A DNA stretch of 64,000 nt from Candidatus Chloroploca mongolica (GTDB lineage Bacteria > Chloroflexota > Chloroflexia > Chloroflexales > Chloroflexaceae). The stretch lies in NCBI RefSeq assembly GCF_004762035.2, contig NZ_SIJK02000026.1, positions 16,332 through 80,331 of the forward strand. Reading direction: 5' to 3'. Below, piece after piece: positions 1 to 7,181 of this stretch. The notes under the pieces were generated by a model that worked only from the letters and a program-made list of their open reading frames with translations, did no database searches and was not told the DNA's origin. Position 1 is the first letter of the stretch; every line of letters begins with the position of its first letter. A program made the position numbers and the translations under genes.

Positions 1-245
1 CGTAGACCATCGCTTTCTATCTTCTCTTTCTGTTGATCCTGCGAGCTATGCGTATAACATTCTTGGCACCACACACCACAGACCCCCAAACCCCAGCCAA
101 AAGGCATCCACGTAAAACAAAAGGCCGCTGGCGCACCGGAGACTCGGCCTACCGGAGGAACCAACAGCCAGCGATCATGCGCCCATGTCATGATCCATCA
201 TAGCATATCGCGCAACTTGAATTGACACAGCGCGGGAGAAGAAGC
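1..245. other. Intergenic leader region, no convincing gene
   Basis: No open frame here has a ribosome binding site or a recognisable product. A stem of CGCTGGC with GCCAGCG (126-132 and 167-173) is followed, reading the minus strand, by a T-rich run (TTTTGTTTT, about 112-122). It therefore looks like the terminator or 3' end of a short structured minus-strand transcript. The stretch near 86-101 (cccccaaaccccagcc) resembles sequence near 55925, so part of this is dispersed repeat DNA. Confidence 0.4.
113..173 (-). terminator. Stem-loop with T-rich tail (terminator or small RNA 3' end)
   Basis: On the minus strand a 7-bp stem closes a roughly 34-nt loop that contains a smaller CCGG/CCGG hairpin. 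The stem is followed by a few G and C residues and then TTTTGTTTT. The large internally folded loop is unusual for a simple terminator and could be the body of a small RNA. No RNA family was recognised. Confidence 0.35.
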
Positions 246-423
246 AGGGCGATTGCATCATACGAAATCGGATACAACGGGGCACCCGCAAGGGGTGCCC
301 GTACAGGGCCGGGGGCCGGGCCCGGTGTAGGGGCACCCCTTGCGGGTGCCCTTGCGGGTGCCCTTGCGGGCACCCCTTGCGGGTGCCTTGGCGGGGTGCA
401 TACACGAAAGATGCAATCGCCCT
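246..423. mobile_element. MITE-like element, copy 1
   Basis: A 178-bp GC-rich non-coding element bounded by inverted ends AGGGCGATTGCAT (246-258) and ATGCAATCGCCCT (411-423). The interior is built from repeats of the self-complementary word gggcacccgcaaggggtgccc and can fold into long hairpins. The subterminal arms differ: one reads catacgaaatcggatacaac, the other ggtgcatacacgaaag. Copy 3 (57763-57915) has the same arms in the opposite orientation. Flanks ggagaagaagc (left) and ggagaaggagg (right) may be a decayed target duplication. It encodes no transposase, so any movement must be in trans. Confidence 0.75.
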
Positions 424-467
424 AGGAGAAGGAGGGAGCCATGCTAATCATTTCTGAAGGGTTGTGG

Positions 468-496
468 GTCAACTCGCGGCGTGGCCGCGAGTTGAC
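468..496. terminator. Perfect 13-bp hairpin downstream of tRNA-Ala
   Basis: GTCAACTCGCGGC, a 3-nt loop GTG, and the exact complement. It lies beyond the tRNA operon in the minus direction. There is no T-tract, so it may be a transcript end-protecting stem or part of the neighbouring repeat. Confidence 0.4.
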
Positions 497-503
497 ACGC
501 CAA

Positions 504-535
504 AACGCGGTACCCCACATGTGGAATACCGCGTT
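504..535 (-). terminator. Terminator of the tRNA-Ile/tRNA-Ala operon
   Basis: Inverted repeat AACGCGGTA / TACCGCGTT with an inner palindrome CCACATGTGG, starting 7 nt after the CCA end of tRNA-Ala and followed in the minus direction by TTTTGG. The position and the short T-run fit an intrinsic terminator. Confidence 0.65.
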
Positions 536-541
536 CCAATC

Positions 542-617
542 TGGTGGAGCGGAGGGGATTCGAACCCCTGACCTCCTGCTTGCAAAGCAGGCGCTCTCCC
601 AACTAAGCTACCGCCCC
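542..617 (-). tRNA. tRNA-Ala (anticodon UGC)
   Basis: A 76-nt cloverleaf with encoded CCA. The acceptor stem GGGGCGG pairs with CCGCTCC with one G-U pair. The D-arm is GCTTAGTTGGGAGAGC, the anticodon arm is CCTGC-TTTGCAA-GCAGG with anticodon TGC, and the T-arm is AGGGG-TTCGAAT-CCCCT. It is the second gene of a two-tRNA transcript. Ile then Ala is the usual order inside a 16S-23S spacer, but no rRNA flanks it here. Confidence 0.97.
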
Positions 618-627
618 AGATCAATAG

Positions 628-663
628 AAAATGCAAAACGCACCTTGATGCGCTTTGCATTTT
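628..663. terminator. Hairpin between the two tRNAs
   Basis: An imperfect inverted repeat of AAATGCAAA-CGCA with TGCG-TTTGCATTT separates tRNA-Ile from tRNA-Ala. It has A and T runs on either side and could act as a processing stem or partial terminator within the tandem tRNA transcript. Confidence 0.5.
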
Positions 664-667
664 TTGA

Positions 668-744
<77 letters not shown>

Positions 745-758
745 GTACAACGCTGGCT

Positions 759-787
759 ATTGTAACATGACCACCTATCCATGTCAA
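759..787 (-). promoter_or_regulatory. Promoter of the tRNA-Ile/tRNA-Ala operon
   Basis: On the minus strand TTGACA (782-787) and TACAAT (759-764) are separated by exactly 17 nt. The predicted start lies about 7 nt further on, just before tRNA-Ile. It is a near-consensus housekeeping promoter, and it shows that the pair is a free-standing tRNA operon rather than a remnant of an rRNA operon. Confidence 0.8.
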
Positions 788-804
788 ATTGTCGGCAGCG
801 TGCA

Positions 805-2316
805 TCACTGCTCATCCTCGGTATGCACAGCCAACCGTCGCGCTTTACCCAGCAACAACGCCTCGGCCGCCTCGCGGTCGCGATCGGGGCCGTTGCAATA
901 ACTTGCGCGCAGGTTCACTGGCAGATCCGGGACAATGCCCATCCCTTCGATTGGACGACCATCAGTGCGCCGAAAGTCAGCCGTCGAGAAACGCACAAAC
1001 GCCCCACCGGTCAGATCAAAGCGAACCGGGTTACCCGACCCGCCACCCGTTGGACGCCCGACGGTAGTGGCTCGCCCTGAGTCAACCAGCGCCACGACAA
1101 ATTGCTCGGTTGTGCTAAAACTTCGCTCATCAATCAGTACGGCAACTGGCCCATGATAGATCGGTGCCCGCGGCGTCAGGCGAAAACTGATCCCAGGAAG
1201 CCAGCCGCGCTGCGGCATACGCCCAGCAAAGTGGTCACGCCCATAGGTAAATGGCGCATCGAGCAAACGCGCCGCCATCTGGTCGGCGAGCAACTGGTTG
1301 CCCCCGCCATTGCCCCGCACATCAATGATGAGCCCGGGGGCCGCAAAGAGATCGTTCAACGCTGCATCAAAGGCCGCAACTAAATCGTCGTCACTCCAAA
1401 AGGCGTTGATTTTGATCAGGCCAAGGCCTGAAGGCAAGCGCTCGGTCTGAATGGCAGGGGGACGCTCACGTGAACCCGACGCGGCTGAGGCTGCCGTCTC
1501 GGGTTGCTGGATCAGCGCGACCGTCTGCGGCTGACCGTTGGCATCAAGCACCGTGACCTCCATCTGCGGCACCGTACTGCTCAACACATTGAACGCGGCC
1601 AGCGCACGACGATTGTGCGGGGTACTACTGGCAGTCAGAATAGCGGGCACTGCATCCAAGACCTCTTCAAGCGGGCGGCCATCAACGGCCACCAGCACGG
1701 CGCACGGCTCCAGACCCGCTTGCCGGGCCGCCTGGCTCACCTGATCAACCACAACCTCTGCGCCCATCACCCGAGCCGTACCAAAAAAGATCCGTCCCTG
1801 CTGGCGCGCCGGCGATTGAAGATTGGTGTGGCCGTCTTGCAACTCAGCCAGCATCTCAGCCACCAATTTCCAGTAGGCCGCGTCATCAGAAGCATCCGCA
1901 ACCTGCGGCGCATAACGCTGATAGGCCTCGTCCCAGGCGACGCCTTTCAGGGCAAAATACGGGTAGTATGCATCCATCGCCCGCCAGAGCCGGTCGAAAT
2001 TGGCCTGGCGGTCACTCGTGGCGGGGAACACGATATTCAATCGATAGAGTGGGAGCAGCACCGCAGCGGCCCATCCAAGCACAAGCAATCCGTGCAACAG
2101 CCACAAGACCCACCGTTGACGCCGACGCGCCTCAGGTGACTTCGCTTGTTGCCACCAGCGCAACCAGCCAAACATCAATCCGACCACCACCCCAACCAGC
2201 ACCGCTATCGGCCAACGACCGGCGAACGGCCCCCAGATCAGCATCCCACTTCCGAGACTCGCAAACAAAGGATGGGCGACCAAACCAATCCGCTCGAACA
2301 AGCGTAGCTGTTTCAT
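805..2316 (-). CDS. S41-family (C-terminal processing-like) peptidase with N-terminal membrane domain
   Basis: About 503 residues. The N-terminal 100 residues hold roughly three hydrophobic helices (LIWGPFAG, AVLVGVVVGLMFGW and VLWLLHGLLVLGWAAAVLLP). An extracytoplasmic part follows with a PDZ-like stretch and the S41 core: DVRGNGGGNQ, then ERSFSTTEQF, which carries the candidate nucleophile Ser, then VGRPTGGGSGNP. The frame is open up to 2403, but the first 29 codons look non-coding; the Met at 2316 has AAGGAG upstream (about 14 nt) and begins a normal membrane N-terminus. It is probably a membrane-anchored serine peptidase of unknown substrate. It is monocistronic, with the tRNA promoter just beyond its stop. 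Confidence 0.85.
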   Translation of the reverse strand: MKQLRLFERIGLVAHPLFASLGSGMLIWGPFAGRWPIAVLVGVVVGLMFGWLRWWQQAKSPEARRRQRWVLWLLHGLLVLGWAAAVLLPLYRLNIVFPATSDRQANFDRLWRAMDAYYPYFALKGVAWDEAYQRYAPQVADASDDAAYWKLVAEMLAELQDGHTNLQSPARQQGRIFFGTARVMGAEVVVDQVSQAARQAGLEPCAVLVAVDGRPLEEVLDAVPAILTASSTPHNRRALAAFNVLSSTVPQMEVTVLDANGQPQTVALIQQPETAASAASGSRERPPAIQTERLPSGLGLIKINAFWSDDDLVAAFDAALNDLFAAPGLIIDVRGNGGGNQLLADQMAARLLDAPFTYGRDHFAGRMPQRGWLPGISFRLTPRAPIYHGPVAVLIDERSFSTTEQFVVALVDSGRATTVGRPTGGGSGNPVRFDLTGGAFVRFSTADFRRTDGRPIEGMGIVPDLPVNLRASYCNGPDRDREAAEALLLGKARRLAVHTEDEQ

Positions 2317-2403
2317 CCTAGACTCTTGAACTCCTTCGCAATGCAGCAAGCGCAGCTTGTAAGCATGTAGCCATATTGTAGTCTGGCTATCGGCAGAATG
2401 CAT

Positions 2404-2594
2404 CGGTCAGGTGAACGATGCCGTCCAGGTCAAGAGATCAGGCATCTGGCTAGGACTGGCGTTTGCCCCAGCCCCAGCCAGTTCGTAGGAGCTTACGTGG
2501 GTGGATGCGGCTAGACCCAATACCTTGCCCCAAGGCCCAGAGATATGCTATGCTTGCCCGCAGCAATGCCTACTATTGAACCAGAGGCCAAGCA
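2404..2594. other. Divergent intergenic region
   Basis: This 190-bp space separates the divergently transcribed S41 peptidase and methyltransferase and should hold both promoters. I see no clean paired -35/-10 boxes, no operator palindrome and no small gene in it. Confidence 0.4.
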
Positions 2595-3293
2595 ATGCCG
2601 ACGATGTATGAGATCTACGCCCAGTTCGCCCCCGAGTACGATGCGCTGGTGACCCATGAGGATTATCAGGGTCAGTTGAAGGACACCTTACATAGCCTCT
2701 ATGATATTACGAACAAAGATGTGGTTGAGTTTGGCGTTGGCACAGGCCGAGTGACGGCCATGTTGGTCGAAAAAGCCAGGCACATCACCTGTTGTGATCG
2801 TTCGCCCCATATGCTGGCCTATGCCCAGCAGAAGTTGCAGGCCTATGCCGACAAACTCGCGTTTGTACAGCGCGATAACCTGGAACTGAACCGGGTTGAA
2901 GGCCAGGTTGACTGCGTGATCGAGGGGTGGAGCTTTGGGCATACGGTGCTTGATCATCCTGATACGATGGACGACGTGATTGATCACCTCGTGGCAGCGT
3001 GCGCTTCGCTTGTGCGTCCCGGTGGCGTGGTAATCCTGATCGAAACAATGGGTACCATGGTCGAAGACCCGGCCCCCCCGCTCGCCGAACTCGCCCACTT
3101 CTATGCGCGGCTCCGTGACCAGCACGGCTTTGCCGAACACGTGATCCGCACCGATTATGCCTTTGCTGATGATGAAGAGGCCGCCAAGATCATGGGCTTC
3201 TTTTTTGGCGAAGAGATGCGCGAACAGATCCTCACCACCCGTCAAGCCATCATTAAAGAGTATACCGGGGTGTGGATCAAAACGATCACCTGA
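2595..3293 (+). CDS. Class I SAM-dependent methyltransferase
   Basis: 232 residues with the Rossmann-like methyltransferase fold. Motif I is VEFGVGTGRVTAML (about residue 43-56), an acidic motif II CCDRSPHMLAYA follows, and a motif IV-like stretch is VDCVIEGWSFGHT. The start at 2595 has no clear Shine-Dalgarno, and an in-frame Met three codons later is equally possible. The substrate cannot be told from sequence; the family covers small molecules as well as quinone or lipid intermediates. It stands alone and is followed by a dispersed repeat. Confidence 0.85.
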   Translation: MPTMYEIYAQFAPEYDALVTHEDYQGQLKDTLHSLYDITNKDVVEFGVGTGRVTAMLVEKARHITCCDRSPHMLAYAQQKLQAYADKLAFVQRDNLELNRVEGQVDCVIEGWSFGHTVLDHPDTMDDVIDHLVAACASLVRPGGVVILIETMGTMVEDPAPPLAELAHFYARLRDQHGFAEHVIRTDYAFADDEEAAKIMGFFFGEEMREQILTTRQAIIKEYTGVWIKTIT

Positions 3294-3309
3294 CTAACGC
3301 ACCAGGACT

Positions 3310-3460
3310 TTTGCAAAGTCGTTGGGCTTGCGCCCCAAACCCCAGTTTTTGGTTCGTGTTGGCGGCTTCGCCGCCAACACGAACCAAAAAACATCTCCGG
3401 GAGTGGCGAAGCCGCTCCACACCCCACCGCCGGAGGCGAACTTTGCAAAAGCCCTGACTG
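3310..3460. repeat. Dispersed repeat with long hairpin, copy A
   Basis: Contains gttgggcttgcgcccca followed by accccag and a long stem-loop at 3346-3390. The stem (TTTTTTGGTTCGTGTTGGCGG with its complement) has a CTTCG loop and A/T runs at both ends, so it can terminate transcription in both directions. The block is closed by an inverted pair gacttttgcaaagt / aactttgcaaaagc at its edges. A second copy with the same module order lies at 25145-25325. It carries no coding potential. Confidence 0.7.
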
Positions 3461-3538
3461 ACGCACCGCGTTACTTGCGTAAGCGCCGATTTCCTGCTAT
3501 GATTCAGCCTATCTATACTTTACCCCATGGAGAGGCTG

Positions 3539-3970
3539 ATGACATACTTCAAAGACGAAGCCGAGTTGCAGCAGGTTCTCGGCCAACTGTACGATCTGGT
3601 CAAGACCGATGCCCGCGTTGGGCCACGAATCTGCGAGGGAAAAATCGTGATTCAGTTCCGCTATGAAGAACCATTCGGCATAGCGACGATTGATGCAGCC
3701 CATCCACCAACCCAACCAGGGGCTTACTGTGATGTTCACTGGGGCGAGGTTGATCTCAAACCTGACGTGACAATGTCGATGAAGGCGGATATTGCCCATC
3801 AGTTCTGGCACGGCAAGATCAACTTGATGGCAGCCCTCACCCGTAAGCAGATCATTGCCAAAGGGCCCATTCCCAAGATTCTGAAGTTGCTCCCAGCAGT
3901 TGAACCCGTCTACAAGATGTATCCCAAGATGCTGCGCGAGATCGGCCGTGAGGATATCGCGCTCAAGTAG
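3539..3970 (+). CDS. SCP2 sterol-transfer-like domain protein
   Basis: 143 residues, nearly all one SCP2-like domain, a small alpha/beta fold with a lipid-binding cavity. The central part reads FGIATIDAAHPPTQPG...DVTMSMKADIAHQFWHGK and the tail KGPIPKILKLLPAVEPVYK, both typical of the family. The frame is open from 3527, but the Met at 3539 has GGAGAGG seven nt upstream and is the better start. In bacteria this fold often carries or senses hydrophobic ligands, and the ligand here is unknown. It is first of three collinear genes (SCP2, SH3b, glycosyltransferase). Confidence 0.75.
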   Translation: MTYFKDEAELQQVLGQLYDLVKTDARVGPRICEGKIVIQFRYEEPFGIATIDAAHPPTQPGAYCDVHWGEVDLKPDVTMSMKADIAHQFWHGKINLMAALTRKQIIAKGPIPKILKLLPAVEPVYKMYPKMLREIGREDIALK

Positions 3971-4012
3971 GCGAGCGTCAATCCTTCTTTACGTCCCGGT
4001 GCTGACACACGG

Positions 4013-4654
4013 ATGCAGTGCGGGCGACCTTTCGGGCATATGCCGAGCAATAGCGAGATGTATGAACGCGGCGCCCGCGACGCCGAGTTTGATGAATTAG
4101 ATCTCTTTTATTACCAACATTACTACTACTATCGCCAGGGGTATAACCAGGCCCGCAAGCAGAGTACGACGCGGGGCACGGTCTCCCCTGCGATGGTAGT
4201 AGTCTTTGTTGTGCTGATCGCGCTTAGTCTGGTGGCTGGGGGTGTCTGGTGGTTTTCGGAACGCAGTACGCGCCCTAGTCAGGCTGGCGTTGAAGCAACC
4301 CTTATTGCTACCGCAACAGTTGTTGAACGCCCTACCAGTCGCCCTATCCCACAACCGACGGTCCTCCCTCCTGCGGCACTCGTCCCAGAGCCAGAACCTG
4401 AACTGGTGCTGGCCGTCGGACGTACGGCACGGATCGTCAATCTCAATGGCACGATGTTGCGCGCACGCGCAAGCCCCGGGTTGACCGAAGTGGTCGCACG
4501 GCTCCCTGATGCAAGTGAAGTTACACTGGTCGAAGGCCCGGTTGAGGCCGATGGGTATGTCTGGTGGCGCGTTGAAGCCGCCGCCGGCACCGGATGGGTC
4601 GCCCAGGGTTCGCCGGAAGGAACCGTCTTTCTCGAACCTCTGCCGCTCAATTGA
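4013..4654 (+). CDS. Single-pass membrane protein with C-terminal SH3b-like domain
   Basis: Up to 213 residues. A charged, tyrosine-rich N-terminus (FYYQHYYYYRQGY) precedes one membrane helix (VVVFVVLIALSLVAGGVWWF) and a Thr/Pro-rich linker. The C-terminal bacterial SH3-like domain has the signature NLNGTMLRARASPGLTEVVA, a repeated valine core and WWRVEAAAGTGWV. Such domains usually sit outside the membrane and bind cell-wall or protein ligands. Met codons at 4040 and 4058 are alternative starts and none has a strong ribosome site. It lies 14 nt before the glycosyltransferase, so the two are probably co-expressed. Confidence 0.7.
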   Translation: MQCGRPFGHMPSNSEMYERGARDAEFDELDLFYYQHYYYYRQGYNQARKQSTTRGTVSPAMVVVFVVLIALSLVAGGVWWFSERSTRPSQAGVEATLIATATVVERPTSRPIPQPTVLPPAALVPEPEPELVLAVGRTARIVNLNGTMLRARASPGLTEVVARLPDASEVTLVEGPVEADGYVWWRVEAAAGTGWVAQGSPEGTVFLEPLPLN

Positions 4655-4668
4655 TCACGAGTGGGTCT

Positions 4669-5715
4669 ATGAAGTTGATTGTGCAAATTCCTGCGCTGAA
4701 TGAGCGTGAGACCATCGCCGCAGTCATTGCCGATGTGCCGCGCACGATCCCCGGGATCAGTGCGGTCGAGGTGCTCGTCATTGATGATGGCTGTACTGAT
4801 GATACGGTCACGGTGGCGCTGCGCGCCGGGGCCGACCACGTGGTGCGCCATACGGCCAATAAGGGGCTTGCCAATGCCTATCAGACGGGCATTGATACGG
4901 CCCTCCGCCTCGGGGCCGATCTTATTGTCAATACGGATGCCGATCATCAGTACCCGGGCCACGAGATCACCACCCTTGTGCAACCGATTATTCAAGGAAG
5001 GGCTGATATTGTCGTCGGCGACCGACAGGTGCAGCATATTGAACATTTTTCGCCACTCAAGAAGACCTTGCAACACCTCGGCAGTTCGGTGGTGCGCTGG
5101 GCCTCTGAGACTGATGTGCCCGATACGGTCAGTGGTTTCCGGGCGCTGAGCCGTGAAGCCGCCCTGCGGACGTTTGTCACGACTGACTTCTCTTACACCA
5201 TCGAAGCGCTGATTCAGGCGGGCAAACGCCGTCTGACGATTGTCGCTGTCCCAATTACGACCAATTATGTCGAGCGCCCCTCGCGTTTGCATCGCGGCAA
5301 TTGGAATTTCATCAAGCGCCAGGCCGCGATCATTGCCCGTACCTATGCCACGCACGAGCCGCTCAAGGTCTTTAGTTACCTGGCCGCTTTTCTCTTTACC
5401 CCTGGTGCCCTGCTGCTGATCTGGGCCTTCTATATCTTCATTGGTCGCCGGATGGAGTGGTTCGTCCAGTCGCGCTCCAACGACCAGTCGCTGCTCGTTG
5501 GCGGCATTCTCGTCTTAATGGCGCTCTTTGTCTTCCTGATCGGCCTGCTGGCCGATCTGGTTGGGGGCGTCCGCCGGATTCAACAAGAGGTGCTCTATCG
5601 CGTACGTACGATTCAGGTGGATGATGAAGCATGGCGGCGGAACGCGAGCGCCCGCCTCGATGCGCTCGAAACCGCGTTGACCGAAGAGAGTGCCCCGACC
5701 GCGCCAAAAACGTAA
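4669..5715 (+). CDS. Family 2 glycosyltransferase with two C-terminal membrane helices
   Basis: 348 residues. The GT-A domain starts MKLIVQIPALNERETI and has VLVIDDGCTDDTV, the metal-binding NTDADHQYPG motif (DXD) and SGFRALSREAAL, the pattern of dolichyl/polyprenyl-phosphate mannose or glucose synthases. Two helices (FLFTPGALLLIWAFYIFIG and LVLMALFVFLIGLLADLV) and a short cytoplasmic tail follow. It probably moves a sugar from a nucleotide donor to a polyprenyl phosphate for cell-surface glycans. The open frame begins upstream at 4594 inside the SH3b gene, but homology starts at 4669. Confidence 0.87.
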   Translation: MKLIVQIPALNERETIAAVIADVPRTIPGISAVEVLVIDDGCTDDTVTVALRAGADHVVRHTANKGLANAYQTGIDTALRLGADLIVNTDADHQYPGHEITTLVQPIIQGRADIVVGDRQVQHIEHFSPLKKTLQHLGSSVVRWASETDVPDTVSGFRALSREAALRTFVTTDFSYTIEALIQAGKRRLTIVAVPITTNYVERPSRLHRGNWNFIKRQAAIIARTYATHEPLKVFSYLAAFLFTPGALLLIWAFYIFIGRRMEWFVQSRSNDQSLLVGGILVLMALFVFLIGLLADLVGGVRRIQQEVLYRVRTIQVDDEAWRRNASARLDALETALTEESAPTAPKT

Positions 5716-5717
5716 TG

Positions 5718-5737
5718 ACCGGCGTTGTAACGCCGGC
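5718..5737. terminator. Hairpin after the glycosyltransferase
   Basis: ACCGGCGTT and its complement lie 3 nt after the stop. It is a short perfect stem without a strong T-tract and probably stabilises or ends the plus-strand transcript. Confidence 0.5.
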
Positions 5738-5795
5738 CATTCCCTCTAAGCTACTGCTATTACCGATCAAGCTACTGCAACGTCGATGGTGTTGG

Positions 5796-5829
5796 CCCAC
5801 AAAAGCCAGTTATCCTGGCCTTTTGTGGG
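5796..5829. terminator. Bidirectional terminator hairpin (ACAAAAGCC family)
   Basis: CCCACAAAAGCCAG, loop TTATC, CTGGCCTTTTGTGGG. It sits between convergent transcripts, about 10 nt from the sucC stop. The A-run and T-run lie inside the stem, so each strand can present a GC core followed by U residues. The same design recurs at 46207, 48191, 50594 and 55869. Confidence 0.75.
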
Positions 5830-5839
5830 TCAACAGGAT

Positions 5840-6982
5840 CTACGCGGCAGCCTGCGCAGCCTCAACGGCTTTCTGGGCTGCTTCGGCGAGTGACGTGGCT
5901 GGGATTAACTGTGACTCGGCCAGGAGACGCAACCCCTCTTCTTGATTGGTACCAGTCAGGCGTGCAATCAGCGGGATAGAGGTGGGGACTTCTTCGAGGG
6001 CGGCAATAATGCCACGGGCCACTTCGTCAACACGGGTAATGCCACCAAAGATATTGAACATCACCGCCTTGACATTGGGATCAGCGAGAATGATCGCAAG
6101 CGCCGTGCGGACTTTGTTTTTATCGGCGCCACCACCGATATCAAGAAAATTCGCCGGTTCACCGCCATAGAGCTTGACCACATCCATCGTCGCCATCGCG
6201 AGACCAGCCCCATTGACCATGCACCCGATCGAACCATCAAGCTTGATAAAGGTAATATCGGCGGCCCGGGCAAGCTGTTCGGCTTCCGGCTCATCAGAGG
6301 TGTCACGCATCGCTTCAAGCTCAGGATGCCGGAAGAGTGCGCTATCGTCAATCAACACTTTTGAGTCAAGGGCAAGCAGACTGCCATCATCACGAATCAC
6401 CAGGGGGTTGATTTCGACCAGTGACGCATCGCTCTTGACAAACGTCTGATAGAGCGCGGTCGCGATCTGGGCAAACTGACGCGCCTGCTTGCCATCAGTC
6501 AGGCCAATCGCAAACGCCAGTTCACGCGCCTGATACTCTTGCAAGCCAAGCTGTGGATGTGCCGGAAGCTTGATAATCGCCTCGGGATTCGTACGGGCAA
6601 CTTCCTCGATCTCCACCCCACCCTCAGCCGAGGCAATCATCACCACGCGCTTGGTCGCACGATCAAGAATCGCACTGAGATAGATCTCTTTCTGATAGCT
6701 AATCGCCTCAGCCACCAGCACCTTCTCGACCGTCAAACCTTTGATATCCATACCAAGAATCTGGCTGGCAACCTGTTCGGCGTCAGCAGGTGTATCAGCG
6801 AGCTTCACACCCCCGGCCTTGCCACGGCCACCCACAAAGACCTGGGCCTTGATCACCACGCGACGACCGAGTTCTTCGGCGATCGTGCGCGCCTCAGCCG
6901 CCGTCGTCGCGACACCACCTCCGGTAACGGGAATGCCATGCTGCGCCAGCAGGGCTCGGGCCTGGTACTCGTGCAATTTCAT
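5840..6982 (-). CDS. sucC: Succinate-CoA ligase (ADP-forming) subunit beta
   Basis: 380 residues, near the usual 385-390. Begins [19 protein letters not shown]. An ATP-grasp domain covers the first 240 residues ([34 protein letters not shown]), then the CoA-ligase-like domain with [18 protein letters not shown] and [10 protein letters not shown]. It makes ATP from succinyl-CoA in the TCA cycle together with SucD. The Met at 6982 has GGAG seven nt upstream; the longer open frame (7000) adds six unlikely residues. sucD, normally the next gene, is absent: downstream is a terminator and a convergent gene. Confidence 0.96.
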   Translation of the reverse strand: MKLHEYQARALLAQHGIPVTGGGVATTAAEARTIAEELGRRVVIKAQVFVGGRGKAGGVKLADTPADAEQVASQILGMDIKGLTVEKVLVAEAISYQKEIYLSAILDRATKRVVMIASAEGGVEIEEVARTNPEAIIKLPAHPQLGLQEYQARELAFAIGLTDGKQARQFAQIATALYQTFVKSDASLVEINPLVIRDDGSLLALDSKVLIDDSALFRHPELEAMRDTSDEPEAEQLARAADITFIKLDGSIGCMVNGAGLAMATMDVVKLYGGEPANFLDIGGGADKNKVRTALAIILADPNVKAVMFNIFGGITRVDEVARGIIAALEEVPTSIPLIARLTGTNQEEGLRLLAESQLIPATSLAEAAQKAVEAAQAAA

Positions 6983-7092
6983 ATGAATTCTCCACGACAC
7001 TGAGCGAGACCATCGGAAGCACGTGCTTGCGGTTAGCGTATAGATACCGCTTATCTATAATATGCATTCCAGATTGACCGCTTGCACGTGCT

Positions 7093-7122
7093 ATCGTAGC
7101 ATATACCACAAAGCGATGTCAA
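7093..7122 (-). promoter_or_regulatory. Promoter of sucC
   Basis: Minus-strand TTGACA (7117-7122), an 18-nt spacer and TACGAT (7093-7098), giving a 5' leader of about 100 nt. The -35 box abuts the 8-bp tandem repeat tract at 7124-7147, so that tract ends at the promoter's upstream edge. Confidence 0.6.
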
Positions 7123-7123
7123 A

Positions 7124-7180
7124 CCTTTGCGCCTTTGCGCCTTTGCGTCAAAATAGCCGCCTTATTTGCAAGATATTCGC
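7124..7180. repeat. CGCAAAGG octamer tract and flanking dispersed repeat, copy 1
   Basis: Three tandem copies of CCTTTGCG (CGCAAAGG on the minus strand, 7124-7147) plus about 35 nt of flanking sequence that matches 45662-45718 in inverse orientation, including the shared words cttgcaaa, aaggcggct and ttttgacg. It fills the space between the purA stop and the sucC promoter. Confidence 0.75.
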
Positions 7181-7181
7181 G

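Noticed and set aside
246..423. Possible CRISPR array from repeated gggcacccgcaaggggtgccc units
   Set aside because: The repeats touch or overlap, have no unique spacers of constant length, and lie within inverted ends shared with two other loci. No cas genes are present.
222..425. Open frames on both strands through the GC-rich element at 246-423
   Set aside because: They encode only Ala/Gly/Pro/Arg repeats dictated by the hairpin words, have no ribosome site and no family match. The region is an inverted-repeat element.
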